Below, one piece after another: positions 62,963 to 64,000 of a stretch of DNA of 64,000 nucleotides; the stretch's first letter is position 1, and each line of letters opens with the position of its first letter. Both the position numbers and the translations under genes were made by a program. The stretch is from Pseudomonas californiensis (lineage in GTDB: Bacteria; Pseudomonadota; Gammaproteobacteria; Pseudomonadales; Pseudomonadaceae). The notes beneath the pieces are model-generated. The model was given only the letters and a program-made list of their open reading frames with translations. It was not told where the DNA came from and ran no database searches. The stretch is from assembly GCF_021147775.1 (NCBI RefSeq), contig NZ_JAGTPK010000005.1, forward strand, positions 171,285-235,284. Reading direction: 5' to 3'.

Positions 62963-63904
62963 ATGCCGCAATTGCAAGTGGGTGAACGCAGCTGGTTGGT
63001 GGCCCCGGCTGCCAATTTGCTCGACGCTCTGAATCAGGCTGGTGTTTCGGTACCTTACAGTTGCCGCGCAGGCAGTTGCCATGCGTGCCTGGTACGTTGT
63101 GTGAAAGGCGAGCCTGAGGATGCGCTGCCCGAGGCGTTGGTGCCGGAGAAGCGGCAACAAGGCTGGCGTCTGGCGTGCCAGTGTCGAGTCGTCGACGACC
63201 TCACTGTAGAAGTGTTCGACCCTGCGCTTGATGGCTTGCCCGCTCGTGTGGTGAGTTGCGACTGGCTCAGCCCGACGGTTTTGCGCATCCGGCTTGAGCC
63301 TGAACGAGCCCTGCGCTATCGCGCTGGACAACACCAGGTGTTGTGGACGTCGTCCGGTATCGCTCGGCCTTATTCATTGGCAAGCCTGCCAGGTGAGGAC
63401 AGTTTTCTGGAGTTTCATCTGGACTGCCGCAACCCTGGCGCATTCTGCGATGCAGCCCGACAGCTGCAGGTGGGAGATGACATGCGGCTGGGTGAGCTGC
63501 GCGGTGGCGCGTTGCGCTATGACTCGGACTGGCAGGATAAACCGCTGCTCTTGCTCGCTGCCGGCACCGGGCTTGGACCCTTGTGGGGTGTGCTGCGCGA
63601 AGCGTTGCGTCAGGAGCATCAGGGCACGATTCGCTTGATTCATCTCGCCCACGACAATCATGAACACTACCTGACGGACGAGTTACAGGCGTTGGCCCTG
63701 GCCCATCCTCACTTACAGGTCGAGTTGATCACTGCTCAAACGCTCCAGGCGACGCTGGCGGAACTGCGTTTATTGTCCAGGCACGCCATGGCACTGCTGT
63801 GCGGCAGTGTCGAGAGCGTGGAGCTGTTTGCCAAGCGCTTGTATCTGGCTGGTCTACCGCGCAATCAGCTGTTGGCGGATGTGTTTGTTGCGCGCCCGGC
63901 ATGA
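62963..63904 (+). CDS. 2Fe-2S ferredoxin-linked NAD(P)H reductase
   Basis: A 313-residue fusion of an N-terminal plant-type [2Fe-2S] ferredoxin domain (about 1-85; YSCRAGSCHACLVRC and a later C in RLACQC) with a ferredoxin-NADP reductase-like FAD/NAD module (about 90-310; RPYSLASLPG for FAD, LLLAAGTGLGPLWGVL for nucleotide, CGSVESVELF near the end). It moves electrons between NAD(P)H and a partner oxygenase or reductase. The ATG at 62963 is used rather than the TTG one codon earlier. No oxygenase partner is adjacent. Pyridine-nucleotide preference cannot be read here. Confidence 0.88.
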   Translation: MPQLQVGERSWLVAPAANLLDALNQAGVSVPYSCRAGSCHACLVRCVKGEPEDALPEALVPEKRQQGWRLACQCRVVDDLTVEVFDPALDGLPARVVSCDWLSPTVLRIRLEPERALRYRAGQHQVLWTSSGIARPYSLASLPGEDSFLEFHLDCRNPGAFCDAARQLQVGDDMRLGELRGGALRYDSDWQDKPLLLLAAGTGLGPLWGVLREALRQEHQGTIRLIHLAHDNHEHYLTDELQALALAHPHLQVELITAQTLQATLAELRLLSRHAMALLCGSVESVELFAKRLYLAGLPRNQLLADVFVARPA

Positions 63905-64000
63905 TCCGGCACATGCTTTTATCCGGTCGAACCGGTTCAGGGATCTGAACGACTGCAATCTGCAACCCTGTCTTTTCTGTCAGTAGGCGGCGTGCTGGCC

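Overview
The window looks like chromosomal DNA of a Pseudomonas, most likely of the P. syringae group. The gene order fxsA-groES-groEL, PAP2 phosphatase, colRS-methyltransferase-wapQ, imelysin cluster-bifA-sodB-argO/argP, olsBA and fumarase-ferredoxin reductase follows the conserved Pseudomonas order that I recall from P. aeruginosa (PA4387 down to about PA4331). A HrpL-type promoter (hrp box), a large candidate type III effector, a Tc toxin locus and a Pseudomonas REP sequence point to a plant-associated syringae-type strain.

Layout. 0-2.8 kb: end of fxsA and the groESL chaperonin operon. 2.8-7.6 kb: the ColRS envelope two-component system with two predicted ColR target units around it, a PAP2 phosphatase on one side and methyltransferase-WapQ kinase-small exported protein on the other; each has a match to the ColR box. 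7.8-16.2 kb: a four-gene membrane-stress operon made of a PspA homologue, a NfeD/YqiJ-like OB-fold membrane protein, a YqiK-like flotillin and a 1645-residue AAA+ ATPase. 16.2-21.4 kb (minus strand): a periplasmic/iron-related cluster with an IcmP-like imelysin, a di-haem CxxCH protein, a second imelysin lipoprotein and a DUF1513 protein. 21.7-28.6 kb: bifA, sodB, the divergent argO/argP pair, an NAD-dependent epimerase-like oxidoreductase and a membrane-anchored coiled-coil protein. 28.9-29.6 kb: an unusual KPPV-repeat/DG-repeat protein. 29.6-32.2 kb (minus): an ArsR repressor-MFS exporter-XenB-like reductase operon with palindromic operators. 32.4-34.5 kb: acpH and the ornithine-lipid genes olsBA. 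34.5-35.3 kb: a gene-poor stretch with a REP element. 35.3-38.5 kb: serine hydrolase, small membrane protein, YceI protein and a cardiolipin-synthase-type phospholipase D.

38.6-61.2 kb is the accessory part. A near-consensus hrp box (GGAACC-N15-CCACTCA) precedes a 1361-residue protein whose overall architecture (disordered N-terminus, helical middle, glycine-rich beta-strand region) suggests a type III effector. It is followed on the opposite strand by a complete insecticidal-type Tc locus (TcaA-like, TcaB-like, SpvB/TcdB-type B component, RHS-type C component with an unrecognised C-terminal toxin domain). Divergent from it lies a decayed second TccC gene with at least three frameshifts and two in-frame stops, whose C-terminal part looks like an ADP-ribosyltransferase.

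61.2-63.9 kb returns to core genes: class I fumarase and a ferredoxin-NAD(P)H reductase-like protein. No tRNA, rRNA, CRISPR array, insertion sequence or prophage was seen. The strongest candidates for new biology are the hrp-box-linked 1361-residue protein, the unknown toxin domain of the intact TccC, and the PspA-flotillin-giant ATPase operon.
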